A stretch of 64,000 nt of DNA from Struthio camelus (Eukaryota > Chordata > Aves > Struthioniformes > Struthionidae), in assembly GCF_040807025.1 (NCBI RefSeq), contig NC_090953.1, forward strand, positions 23,730,997-23,794,996. Direction: 5' to 3'. A program made the translations under genes and the position numbers. How positions within the stretch are numbered: the stretch's first letter is position 1; each line of letters opens with the position of its first letter. Positions 47,060-59,000 of this stretch are shown piece by piece. Below the pieces are notes generated by a model that searched no databases, was not told the origin of the DNA, and saw only the letters and a list, made by a program, of their open reading frames with translations.

Positions 47060-50000
47060 ATGGCTGCAAATGCCCCCCCAAGCCAGCAGAGCTCACAGTT
47101 TGAGACCCAGGTAAGCTCCTGGACAGACACTATCGAGGTGATGGGATTTTGGGGGGGAGAAGGCAGGTGGGTAAGAGATGGTGGGACTTCCACAGTCTGC
47201 AGAGAGCCTTGGGGCAAGAGAGGGTGTCAGCATCGGCCAGGGGGCTGAAGGAGGAGCATGGTGGGGAAAAAGGATGAGAGAAAGGCATGGGCACATTGGG
47301 GAAGGAAGTGACTGTAGGCCTGAGCCACAACATGGCTCCTGCCGCATGGTCCGTGCTGCCTTCCCCCCCAACCTGTGCTGGGCAGTGGAGGCGGTGCATG
47401 GGGCCCTAGGAAGTCTCCATCCTGGCAGAAAGCCCGCAGGACTCAGCCATTTTCTTCTGTGCCCCCAAGTGTCTCTTACTGACCGATGTGATGGGGATAA
47501 AGAGTTTCAGCGCCTGCAGGGCAGCCCGGCACCAGCGCCTGCCCATGCTCTCCCTTGGCCCAGCAGGTGCAAGGCACCGAACCTGTTCCCTGTGGGGAAG
47601 GAAGGCTGGTCTTCAGTCCACCTCCAAGCCCTGTGGGGAGGAGGGCACAGGCTGCCAAAGGAGGAAGTACAGATGCCCCAGAGAGATGGAGGGAAGGAGG
47701 AAGCCAGAGGAAAGGGCCAAGCGAGACAGAGTGAGTGGGGGAGCAGATGGCAGGATGGATGCGCTCTATTCTCAAACCCGTGAGGTTATCGTCCAGAGGG
47801 CATCTCGGACAGTTTCTCTACAGCTGTCTCATCCCCCATCCTCTGCTCTGTTCGTCCTGCAGCCCTGGGAGCAGGAACTGGTGCTGCTGCCCTGCTGCAG
47901 CCCTGTCTTCCCCTGCCCCATGGCCCCAGGGCCAGGGGCAAGGTCTGTCTTCTGTGGGGCTGCTAGGTTGGGACCCATCTCCTCCCTTTGCTAGAGGGAG
48001 AGCAAGCAGTTAGCAGGGCCCCTGTCCAGCCAAGCCTCCTGCGGTGCATGGGCCAGCTCTGGACTGCTTATGGGGCCTGTGCATCCCTGGCTGGAAATGG
48101 TTGCTCACTGGTTGCTCAGCAGGGTCTGAACAGGGCTTGCAGGGGTTACCTCCCTCCGAAATAAGTGTTTCAGGAGCTTTTAAAAACACTTTTTCCTCCC
48201 CGGCACTCACAGTCTGTGGCTCTTTCTCCTTCCCTCTTTCTTTCTTTGCTCCCCAAGCTGCTGGAAGATGAATTCCAGTTTGTTCTCTGTGAGGGCTGCA
48301 AACAGGAATCACCCAACCTGAAGCTCCTCACCTGCCTCCACACCTTGTGCCTCAGCTGCCTCAGTGAGAACAAGCCCATTGGCCAGTGCCCCGTGTGCCA
48401 GACCGCCATCCCGCAGGCCAGCGGCATCCCTGACATGGACAACCTGCTGTTTGCCAGCCTGCAGGCCAGGCTGAACGTTTACAAGAAGATCGTTGGCAGA
48501 GTTGACTTATTCTGTGACAACTGCAAGACAGAAGGCGAGTTCTGGTGCTCCGAGTGCGAGGAATTCCTGTGCACAAAGTGCTTTGAGGCCCACCAGAGAT
48601 ACCTGAAGAAGGAGAGCCACGAAGCCAAGAGGGTGACGGATATCAGAGCAGGGTCAGCTAAAGACTTTCTTGAGGGTACCAGGAAGGCTAGTAACTTATC
48701 CTGCTCCAACATGACTCACAAGAGCCAGACATTAAGGTAAACTTCCTGGCCTGGGATGGTTTCTTTTTGCAGTGCAGCCAAAGGCAGGGGAATATTTGCC
48801 ATGTGTATTGGGGGAAATCTGAAAGACGAAGAAATGGCTTTGAGCTAGCTCCGTGGTAGGTGTGAGCAGGGTGGCTCTGTCCCTCTGCTGCCCTGATTGT
48901 CACCAGCCGGGTCGCCATGTAATGGAGAAGATGGATGGGAAGTAAAGACTAGTGGGCTCCAGAGCAGGAAGGGAGGGTTGGAGGTAGCCATGACCAGACC
49001 AGGGTCTGGGTGTGATGCAGAGCTGGATTCAGGCGCTCTCGAGGGAAAGTCCAAAGGAGATTAGGAAGTGGCTGGAGCAGGCCGTGGAGACCAGCACTGA
49101 CTACTAGCCAGGACAGATCAGACGCAATCTCTGCCTCAGGATGTCCCTAGGCCACCAGTCCTCAGCCCAAGACTAACAGGACATCTGCTGGGGATGGATG
49201 AAAATCTCCCTTCCCCGTTCTTATATTCTTGCCTTATATTCTTGGAGATAAGATACTCTTTGATCTTATATTCTTATACATATACCAAATAAATAACTTT
49301 AGAATTCACCTCTTTACTGCCCCTGCAGTGCATGGATAAACATCTACAGTAACGGTTTCACAGGCAGAGGTGATGGGTATCGCTCCACAGGAAGGCAAAC
49401 CAAATTGGTTTCTAAGCTAGGACTTAAGCAATAATCTCATTAAAAATAGACCTGGACATAAGTCATTGCACAGGCCTAGAACAGAAGCAGGAACAAATTC
49501 CTCTTTAGGAAACCAAATCATATGGGGAAGATTATGCCCAGGCTCTGCCTGAAACAAGGCTTCACTGTCCAGCCCTCCTCCAAGATTCTCATTTTCTGTT
49601 AGAGATATTCCTGTGGCTGCAGGAGAAGAAGGTACCCTACTAGTCAGTGTCAGTGTGCTGCGCTGTAGTAACTGGTCAGGTGAACAGTTTAGCCAATTCA
49701 AAAGAGGAGTAGAAGCCCTGTGGAAGTAGTTCAACTGAAAAAGTGCTTTTTTGCAATTGGGACAGGATAAGAGCAAATATCTGGCCCATATTGGTAATAG
49801 ATTTACTCACATGTAATCATGCTTAAATGAATGAGTTGCAATAAGAGTATGAGAGTGCATGGTCTAAATTACTGCTCTGCCTGTGCTTGGCCTCACAGTA
49901 TCTACTGCAAAAAGTGCTGCAAGCCTGTCTGCTGTATCTGTGCCCTGCTGGACAGCAAGCATGCAGGCCAGCATTGTGATATCAACACTGAGATCCAGCT

Positions 50001-53000
50001 AAGGCAGGAGGAGCTGGGTGCCATGAGCCTGGAGCTGAAGCAGAGGAAAAGCGGCTTTGAAGATGCCTACAAGGCTCTGCAGGACGAGGTGGCCCGCCTG
50101 GAGCGGGTGAGCAGCGAGACTCGGGAGCAGATCCAGCAGCGCGTGGAGCAGCTGGTGCGGCTGATCCGTCAGGAGGAAGAGGAGCTGCTGGGGCTGGTGG
50201 AGACGCGGCGGGAGCAGGGCCGCCAGGAGCTGGCGGGGGAGCTGCGGCGCGTGGAAGGCGTGCTGCGGCGCATGGAGGCCGGCGAGCAGCTGGTGGAGAA
50301 GATGAGCCTGTACGCCACGGAGCAGGAGGTGATGGACATGCAGCCCTTCATCAAGGACTCCCTGGAGGAGCTGCGGAGGCTGCAGCCCACGGCAGCTGGG
50401 GGCCAAGTGCAGGCCGCGGGGGACTTTGCTGAGTGCAGAGGCAGGCTCCAGGCGCTGGTGGAGCGAGTGATGGGGCGGACAGGTAAGGAGATCCTCAACC
50501 AGAGGGGTTGGTAAGGTACTGAGAGCAAAAAGGAAGGTTATAAACCCTGGTTTGTCCGTAATCTCCATGGGTTTCAAGTCTCCTTTCATGTGGCTATTTG
50601 TTGGACCTGTAACTCCTGCCTTTGCTCAGGAGCACAGATCGTCTTTCCTTCCCCCAAGGATTAGGAGGCAGTTGCTGTTTTTAGCCACTTCTAAAACACT
50701 GGTCAACTCTTGCTCTTGTGGAGGACGTTAGTCCTCCAAATACAATTGTAACGGGAGAGAATGTTGTAAATTGCTCAGGCTCAAACTTTGCAGGGGGCTA
50801 AAAAGTAAGAGAGGGAAATGACGTCTGGGATGCGGAGTGCATGGAGAAGGAGTATTGGTTCACAGAGGGATTGGCATTTGGAAAGAGAAAGTGGGTAGAA
50901 AGATTGGATCAACTCCACATCATCTCTGAGAAACGTTCAGTCCGGTGACACATGCAGGTCCCACAGAGGTCACAACTATCTTCCAAGGTTTAGTGTCCTA
51001 CGATCCACTAACCGCTTCTCGCTCCTCAGATCTCCAGCAGGCATTCACAAGAGCTGGCTGAGCACTTAAAAAAAGATTTGCATTTGCTAAACTTGGGCTG
51101 TCCACAATGATGGAGCATCAGGGACAATTCCCATCTTGGTCTGTTGATTACTGCCTTGGGGTCACATATCCAATTGGGAAGGGGAAGCACTTCCAGGGAG
51201 CAATCCCCAAAAGGGCTGGTGAGTTGTCTGTGACTGATGCGGTGTTTGGCCAAGTGTTTCTGAAGCTCTTCAGCAGCAGTGCTGTGGAAGAGATGCTGGT
51301 GGTATGGGAGTGGTGAAGGCTTTGCGTCCTTGATACGTGAAGAGAATCTGGTTACTCGTGTGCTGGAAGAGTAGGCAGCAGTAGAGGGGCTGGCTTAGGC
51401 AGCTTGTGGTAGCATCCTTCCAGCAAATGGGGAAAAAAAGAAACAAGAGGAAGGGACTTTGAGAGGTCGTCTTCTCCATCCCCCTAAGGCTGTCAGGGTC
51501 AGTTCAATTCAGACCTGACTGCTTCCAGAGACCTCCTTGGCCTACTATGGGCTTCCACCACTGAGCTCCCTGGGCTGAGCCTGTGGGTCACAGAAGAGAT
51601 CAGAGGTGATCTCCTGGATGGAGCTTGGGGTTTTCTGGGGACAAGCTGCAACCCACCCCACTTCTTGTGTCTCTGCCACTTAGTAAGCATCATCCCTCCA
51701 TTTTCTCCCTTGACCCCAATGAAATTGCTTAGAACAACTGTCCTCCAAGTCCTGATTGTTCCCTTCTGTTCCCTTCCCCTCCCCTCCCCTGCGACAGGTA
51801 CCTCTGCTCCCCAACTTGGCTCCCCATACGAAGATGAGAGCGCCCCAGTACTCGACCCTGAGCTTCAGTCTCCTCAAGAGCAGGCCCAGCCGCACAGATA
51901 TGTCCCTGCAGGGCTCCATGCCCATGACCACGAGCAGCCCTGTGCACCCATATCAGATCCCTCCAGCAGCAGAGGACATGTGTGTCTAGGACGAGGAGGG
52001 AACGCGTCCCCAGCCCGACCCATCCCTCAGGACCTTGCTAGGCAGAGGAACGAGGAAATGGAGGATGACTCTGGGTCACCTGCCAGTGCCCATGAGGACA
52101 CTGTGCCTATTCCCAGGAACGTCCATGATGCTTTGGTCTCCCTTCAGGAAGATTTTGGTGCCTGGGCCAGGTCAAATGTACAGCAGGCAGATGAGCTCCT
52201 GAAGGCAGGCAATCACCTCCTGCAAGCTCAGCAAAGGGCCAACAGGCACCTGCTGTCCATGGCACAGGGGGTCAAGGCCATGTCCTGCTCCCTAGACACT
52301 ATTGCCTCTGCCATGAAGCCCTTGCTGCAGAGCTTGCTGCAGTCCAAGCGGCAGCCTGCCGCAGCCATGTCCAGCCTGCGAGAGTCCATGACCACAGACG
52401 TGGACTGGCCATCGCTGCCCTCCAATATACTGGAGTTATTCCTTCCTAGCACCTCACAGCACAGTGAGTCGCTGATCCCAACAGCTGCCATGGCCTCTTC
52501 TCCTAGCAGACATCCTCCTTCCTGTCCTCCCAATGCTGCTGACCCCTTGGCCAGCCCAGTGCACTCTGTGTCCCCCAGCACAGCTTCAGCTGAGACCTTG
52601 GAGGGTGAATGCCCCCAGTCAGGGCACTCCACCAGAGGCAAGCGTAGCTCGAAGTCTACCACCAGCCTTCGGAAAAGGAAGAAGTGAAGCTCCCTTTGCT
52701 GCTGTTCCAGGGTGTCCAGATGACCAGAGGTGGTTGCTCATGGGCCTGTATTACATATCTTGAATGAGGGAGGCTGGTCTCGGGAGGCCAAACACAGGAT
52801 TTAACTCCCATCTGCCCTGTTACTGATGTCCATCATGGCCTTAGGCATGTCCCTTCACTTCTCTGCGCTTTGAGCTACCATTCTCCCCAGCTTACTCTGC
52901 TGACCTGAAAGGAGGCTCCATCCACCCCATTTCTATAGGCAAGGGCTCTGATGGGAAGCAGCAGGATCTAGAAGAGAGGTCTCAATGGAGAGCACAGTGG

Positions 53001-56000
53001 GGGATCCTGTCTGTGACCCTGGGAAAGAGACGGGAGTGAATGTCTTGTGCAGTGAGGAGCCTGCCACTGAGTCTGCGGTGCTCTGCAAGGACAGCCAGAC
53101 ACAGACCAGGCCCTCTCACCCCTACGTGGTTTGCAATGGACTGCAGCTGCTTTGAAAACCCGTTAAAGGTCCTGATAGGGACCTGGCGCTCCACCTTACC
53201 TGTGCAAACTTTACTATGCCAATAAAGTCCTCTTGGACTGGAGAGTGAATGTGTCTTTTGCTGTGTCAGGGCCTGGAAAGGGCCTTCCTGGGGTGGGGTG
53301 TCCAGGGAACGTGGTTGGGGTGAGAGATTCCCAAATTGTACTCCGCGCCCCATGAAGGGCTGAAACAGGTATGCAGCAGCAGTGCCAAACTCTGAGCACT
53401 GCTTCTTGCCTGTACACATGGTGCGGTGGCCAGCAGCCCCAGAGCTACCTGTGAGGGAGCCTAGGCAGGGCTCCCTGGAGGCATAAGATGGGTTTGGTAG
53501 TGTGGTACTGTCCCACCTAATGAGTCCTAACTCATGATTACGTGCATGATGCTACTAATTTTGTTTTCCTTGCCAGTATTGTGTGCCTTCCCCAATCAGC
53601 TTATGGGCCTGAGAAGGTCAGGAAGGTGGTTCTGTAAGCTGCAAGCCCAGATGAGAGAGCTTTATGAAAGGAGTCTTTAGTACAAGGATGGGAGAGGGAA
53701 CTGGTAGATCCCAGGATGTGTTCCTGCATGAGTGTGCCACAAGATTCAGTGTGGCAAGCCCATGTGAGCAAACGGCCTGATTGTGGGAGGTTCATGAGGC
53801 AAGTGTGAGAGAAATTAGGAGAGAAATTTGGAGAAAAGAAGATCTAAGCATAATAAAAATGTGGTTCCCGTGGCTCCAGAGGTATTTCTTGAGGATCTGA
53901 CACATTTCTCATTAATGGATCCTTGCCAAGATAGTACTTAGCTGAAAGCAGTGGGATGCAGAGCTGCAAGGAGTAGCAGCTCTCTGATCTAGCCTGGTGA
54001 GCTGCGCACTGAAATATTCACATGGCCGAGTGCCATGCCACATGGGCGCCCTCGCTTCCTCGGAGAGCAGAGGATGAGTGCTGACGGGAAGTGGGCAGGC
54101 CAGCGGCTAGGTCCTAGCGCGATCGCTTGATTTTAGCCTCAGCAGTGTCTGCAAGCGGGGCTTTGGGTTACCTGCTGTGACCACACAGCCCTGCAGCTGG
54201 TGATGTGACATAACCCTGGCACAGGAGCCACATTCACACGGTCTGCGAGTTGGCCATCGCTGCTCTGTGTGTGTGCACGCTGGCGTGCCGGAGCCCCGCT
54301 TCACCCCGTGCCTATCTGTCTGATTCTGCTTGTGTCAGCTTATGCTGCGTAAGGCTGTGCCTCAGTTTCCTGATGTGTGAATACTAGCATCTTCTGTGGA
54401 GCGCTTTTTTGTCAGCTCATTCAAAGCACTGTAGCAAGGGTGGCACTTGGTACTCTCAGATGTCTCTAATGCTGCTCTCCCTCTTCTTGACTCTGTATTG
54501 CTGTTGTTTCAGAAACTGCCTCTGCTCAAGCCACAGAAAACTCCCATCAGGTGAGACTTGGTTTCTACTTGTTTTTCTCTGGGAATTTTGTGTTGCAGGA
54601 TTATCTGGCAAGAATTCAGGGCTAGCTTCCAGCCCTGGCAAGCACGAGTTCCTTTATTTAATGGTGGCGGTGGTGGTGGTGGGGGGGGTGTGTTTGGTTG
54701 CTGCTTTCCAGATTCCTCCTCGTGTGTCTTGTTTTGAAAGGGGTCATCTGAGCTCCAGGTGAGATCCCAGGTTCAGTTGCCTAGATAGTGCACCCCCATC
54801 CCTTGAGCTGGGCTGTCTCTAGGAGTAAGGCTGCAGAACCAGTTCCAGGGCCCATACTGCCATGGCAAACTTTGTCCCTTGAAGGTACCTTTCTGGCTAA
54901 GGTGCAGACAAACCTCACAACATGAGACATGCCACCACATGTACTTTAATGACATCACGGGCACATTGGCATGCAAATTGTTTCCTGCCTCGGCTTTTCA
55001 AACTGCACTGTGCCCTGTGCTGAACAAAAAGCAGGGGCCTTTATACATCTGCAGTCAGGGCTAGTGGGAGAGACACTGCAGCTGGCTCTGATGTGACTGG
55101 TGTCTCCAACCAAATCTTTGCACTCCAGAAGGGCAGAGGACTACTCCAAGCAGAAGTGACCTAGGATCTAAGATGTCCAAGGCAAGCTCCCTTCTCTTTT
55201 CCTATGGTGCCTGAAGGACTTGTGACTAGCATTAGGGCTGCCTGCCTTTGCCCGGGATAAAACTTTCTTCTGAGCCGTGACAGAAGGATGTGTCTGCTCT
55301 CCTCTTGTATCTTCTGGAGGGGCTCAGACATTAGTCAAACATACAACTGGTAATCCAGGAAGATCCAGTCACAGGCTGGAGGAAAGACAAAATGACTGCA
55401 CGTTAGCCAGGCAGGCAGCCTGGGCCTGATGTCTCTGGATGGCAGGAGCAGGGCTGGGGCCCACCAGACTGCCCCTGGGCAGAGCTCATGCAGTTTGTCC
55501 TTAGCCACCCCAGTTGGGGAGCAAGCTTGGACCAGAGGATGGGCCTAACCCTGTCTGCAAGCAATACAAAGAGAGCAAACTGCTTAAATGACAAGATAAA
55601 AGTGATTTATTCTCTGAGCTCAGGGAGGGGAGATTCACAGCAGATTCACACAGAAAGGCACCTTTCTTCTTTGGGGCTGTTTGGCAACATGGAAAGTTCC
55701 TGGCCAGTGTCAGGCAGGAAGGGTGCCTTGCCCAGCATGGCTGGAGTCACCACAGCCTGTGAGAGACAGGGCCAGGTGAGGCTTCATACCGGAAAGAAGG
55801 AAGTGGTGTTTGGTGACCCTAGAGTAGAAGAGACCATGTGGGTAAACAGCACTTGCTTTGGGCAGAGTGCAAACCAGTGTGGGAAACCAGCTGGAGAACT
55901 ACCAAAATACTCTGGGGCACTGACAGCACTAAGTTGTTCTAGGAAAAACAAACTTCGGCTTTGTCCAGCCAGCTCTCCATCTCCAACTCGTGCCTCTCCC

Positions 56001-59000
56001 CTCCCCTCCCTACCATTGCATGCCCTCCATCTCCCCAAAATAGGAATCCTGTGCTCTGTCCCATGTCACCTCTTCCTCAAGCCCCCTCTCAAGCCTACAC
56101 ACATCTCTAAATGCCAGTCTCCCACCCTGGCATCCCCCACTCCTCAATCACACCTCTCTGTTCCTTGCCCTGTGTCCTCTCTTAGTCCCCACCTGGGTCC
56201 CATCCCATTCCCAGATTGGTATATTGGGCATGATGGAGCAGTGCCCAGAAATTGGAGCTGTTTGCTTACCCAAGTAAAATGCCCAAATGCAGCATCCTAC
56301 CTCATTTGGGCTTGTTACCTGACTACGGAGAGACTTGTGGTGGAGACCACCTCAGCCAGGCCAGGGGGTCCCAGTCCCCTCCCACCACTGCTGTAAGCAC
56401 ACTCAAAGCTCATACCTAGGCAGACCATGCAGAGCTGCTCTCACTGGCTCTGCTTTACATGGTTAGGTCATCTCTGCATCCACTCCTCTGAAGAGGAGGA
56501 ATGTTCAAAACGCAGATGTCCTGCCATCGCCAGTGAAGGTGATGAAGGTTGAAGACAACGACATTGAATGGATGAAATTGGAAGTCTTGCAGAAACAAAG
56601 CTCCTTCGATCAGCCTGGAACCAGCTATCCGGTGTCTGCTGTGGCTCATACCACCAAAAAAGATGGCTTATTGGAAGATGTGGAAAATAGCAACAGTGGG
56701 CTGCATGATTCAGGTAAGCAGCCCACTGCTGCTTTGTTTACCTTTGACAATGCTTTCCCGCTCTTCATTTCTAAAGCAATGAAGCCATGGGTAGATTTTT
56801 CAGGGGAAAGCATCAAAGCAGGGCGGAGAGCAGCATCCCCATAGGTAAATTTCACAAGAGGATAGTTATGTCCTAGCCTATCATCTTGAGTGGCAAGATG
56901 TTCAGCAGTGATTGCTAGGGAACCAGGCTTCATTCAAAGATCTCACCCAGCGTATACTGTGTATCTATGACTTGGAGATCAATCCTTTTCCAAGTGGGCA
57001 CCAAGGGCAGGGTCCTCCCCGCTCCCCATCCTCATTGCTGGCCATCCAGAGTCACCTCTCAGCGTGGCTAGTGATGCAGATTGCAGGGGCTGTCAGACCC
57101 TTGCACCCAGCACTAACTGCGAGGGTCAACAGAGCCACAGGTGCATCTGAAATATGACGAGTCTTTCCTACCTTGGCAGATAACGATATTTTCTGCTTGG
57201 ACAGTTTTGAAGAGGACAGCAGCGATCAGGAGTCGTTGGTGAGTATAGCCAGCCACCTTGTGGCTGATGGGGCAGAGGACAGGCAACAAGCTCAGCCTCC
57301 TTCTCAAGCAGAAGAGAAAGGACTTTTGGTGCCTGGCCCTTCAGTGTTCAGTGTTTAAGCTCAGGATTCACCATGGGGACGGGACCACTCGGTGCTTCCA
57401 GACCTCCAGGGCTGTCCCAGAGTCCTCCTCAGAGCCTGGCAAGGAATTTCTGAAAATCCTTCCTGAGTTGCAAAATACCTTTGTAAATCCCCTCCAGTTC
57501 CCTTTGACTTCTGGGGGTATTGGGCCTCCCAGTAGCTTGAGAGTCTTTGCAGATACCATCCTGGTGAAGACAAGATGGTGAGCAGCCAAAATGAAAGCCA
57601 GCATGAGAAGGCAGTCCAAAACATCATCTTGTCTTCGAGGCTGTGAATGGCTGGGTTTTTGCTGTTACTTTTGAGCAGTTCCCACAACAGTCTGCACCAC
57701 TGTGGCTGTTCCCCAGCTGTTCAGAAGAGATTAGAGAAATAAGCAGCTTCCTGGCCTGACTGCTATCTGTCTTGGCTCACAGCTGGAGGAGAGATGCTGT
57801 CTTGCCTGGAGGTCATCCCAGCTTTTCTTTCACTTTTGAGCAGGAAGCCAGTCAGGAATGATCCAAGTGGGCCATCCCAGTAGTGGTCTGCCCATCCCAT
57901 AGTGGTATGTCACTTTGTTTGCAGTGCTGGAGGGCACAAGTTTTTATGACCAACTAGAAGGTCTTATTTTATCTTAAGTCCTCTAGCAGGTAATTCAAAA
58001 GGATTCCTAAACTTTGGTAACCTTCCACATACATGTGGTTGGGTAGGTCTGCTAGCTCCATTTTACCGTGTCAGAGACAGAATTAATGCCGTTTAATAAC
58101 GCAGGCCAGGCTCTGGGAATGAATACACAGCTTGGCTTATGTCTTCACCAACAGTTTCTTCCTCCTTGCCCTGAACAGAGCAGCCTGGTCTATGCTGCCT
58201 ACTGGGAACAGTCTGTGACGCATGCTCTGTGCCAGGCCATACTCAGGCATCATAGGGGGAGGTGCATGGACTGAAACCATACCAGGACCATGCGGACAAG
58301 AGCAGTCCCCAAAGCCAGCCCACATTTCTCAGGCTGGCCTCTATTGTGTCCCTGCAGTGTCCCCACTGCATCCAGTTACATCGATGGCTTCCCAGTGCAC
58401 ATAGTGCTTTTGCTGCCAGAGCATGAGCTGAGCTGTTATTGAGATATAGAGAAGGGCCAATAGAGGGGGGACCATCCTTCTTCTCTAGCCCTTTTCATCT
58501 TCATGAGCCTATCTAAGCCTGCACTTCTGTAGGGCTCTTCTTGGAGTGCCCTGCTAGCCCTCCAGGACGGCCCAACGAGTTCCCAGAGCTACTACTCTGA
58601 CACTTCTTGTAGACTTCCTCAAGAGCAAATTGTTTCCTTTTCCAGGACTCCAATCTGCTAGATGAACCTAACGGCATGCTCGATGAAAGCACCAGTGAAG
58701 ACTGCCTGGACATTGCCGTCAGCAACCAGAACATACTTGACTTGAGACAAGGATCCCTGCTGTTCTTTGATGTCAAGATTTTGAGTAAGATCCTAAGTGC
58801 TGATGCTTCCCATTTACAAAGAGCATCCTGTATTGCAGCAGGCTCAGATCCCCACACCTGGCAATGCCTCTTTTGCGAAGTCCAGACACTTCCACTGCAA
58901 CTTTGGCTATGTAAGGGAGACGTCATTCTCCTGAGCCCCCAAGAGTCCTTGCCTCAGGGTTTCAGGACAGCTGGAGGGCTGGGAGGAGTGTGAAGCCTGT

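Noticed and set aside
49417-49776. 119-codon minus-strand frame in PML2 intron 2
   Set aside because: Not recognised and not supported by splice sites; could be an old repeat, but I cannot name one.
55488-56396. 302-codon Pro/Ser-rich frame proposed as PML2 exon 5
   Set aside because: An internal donor-like site exists, but the peptide does not match PML1 exon 5 or the human segment.
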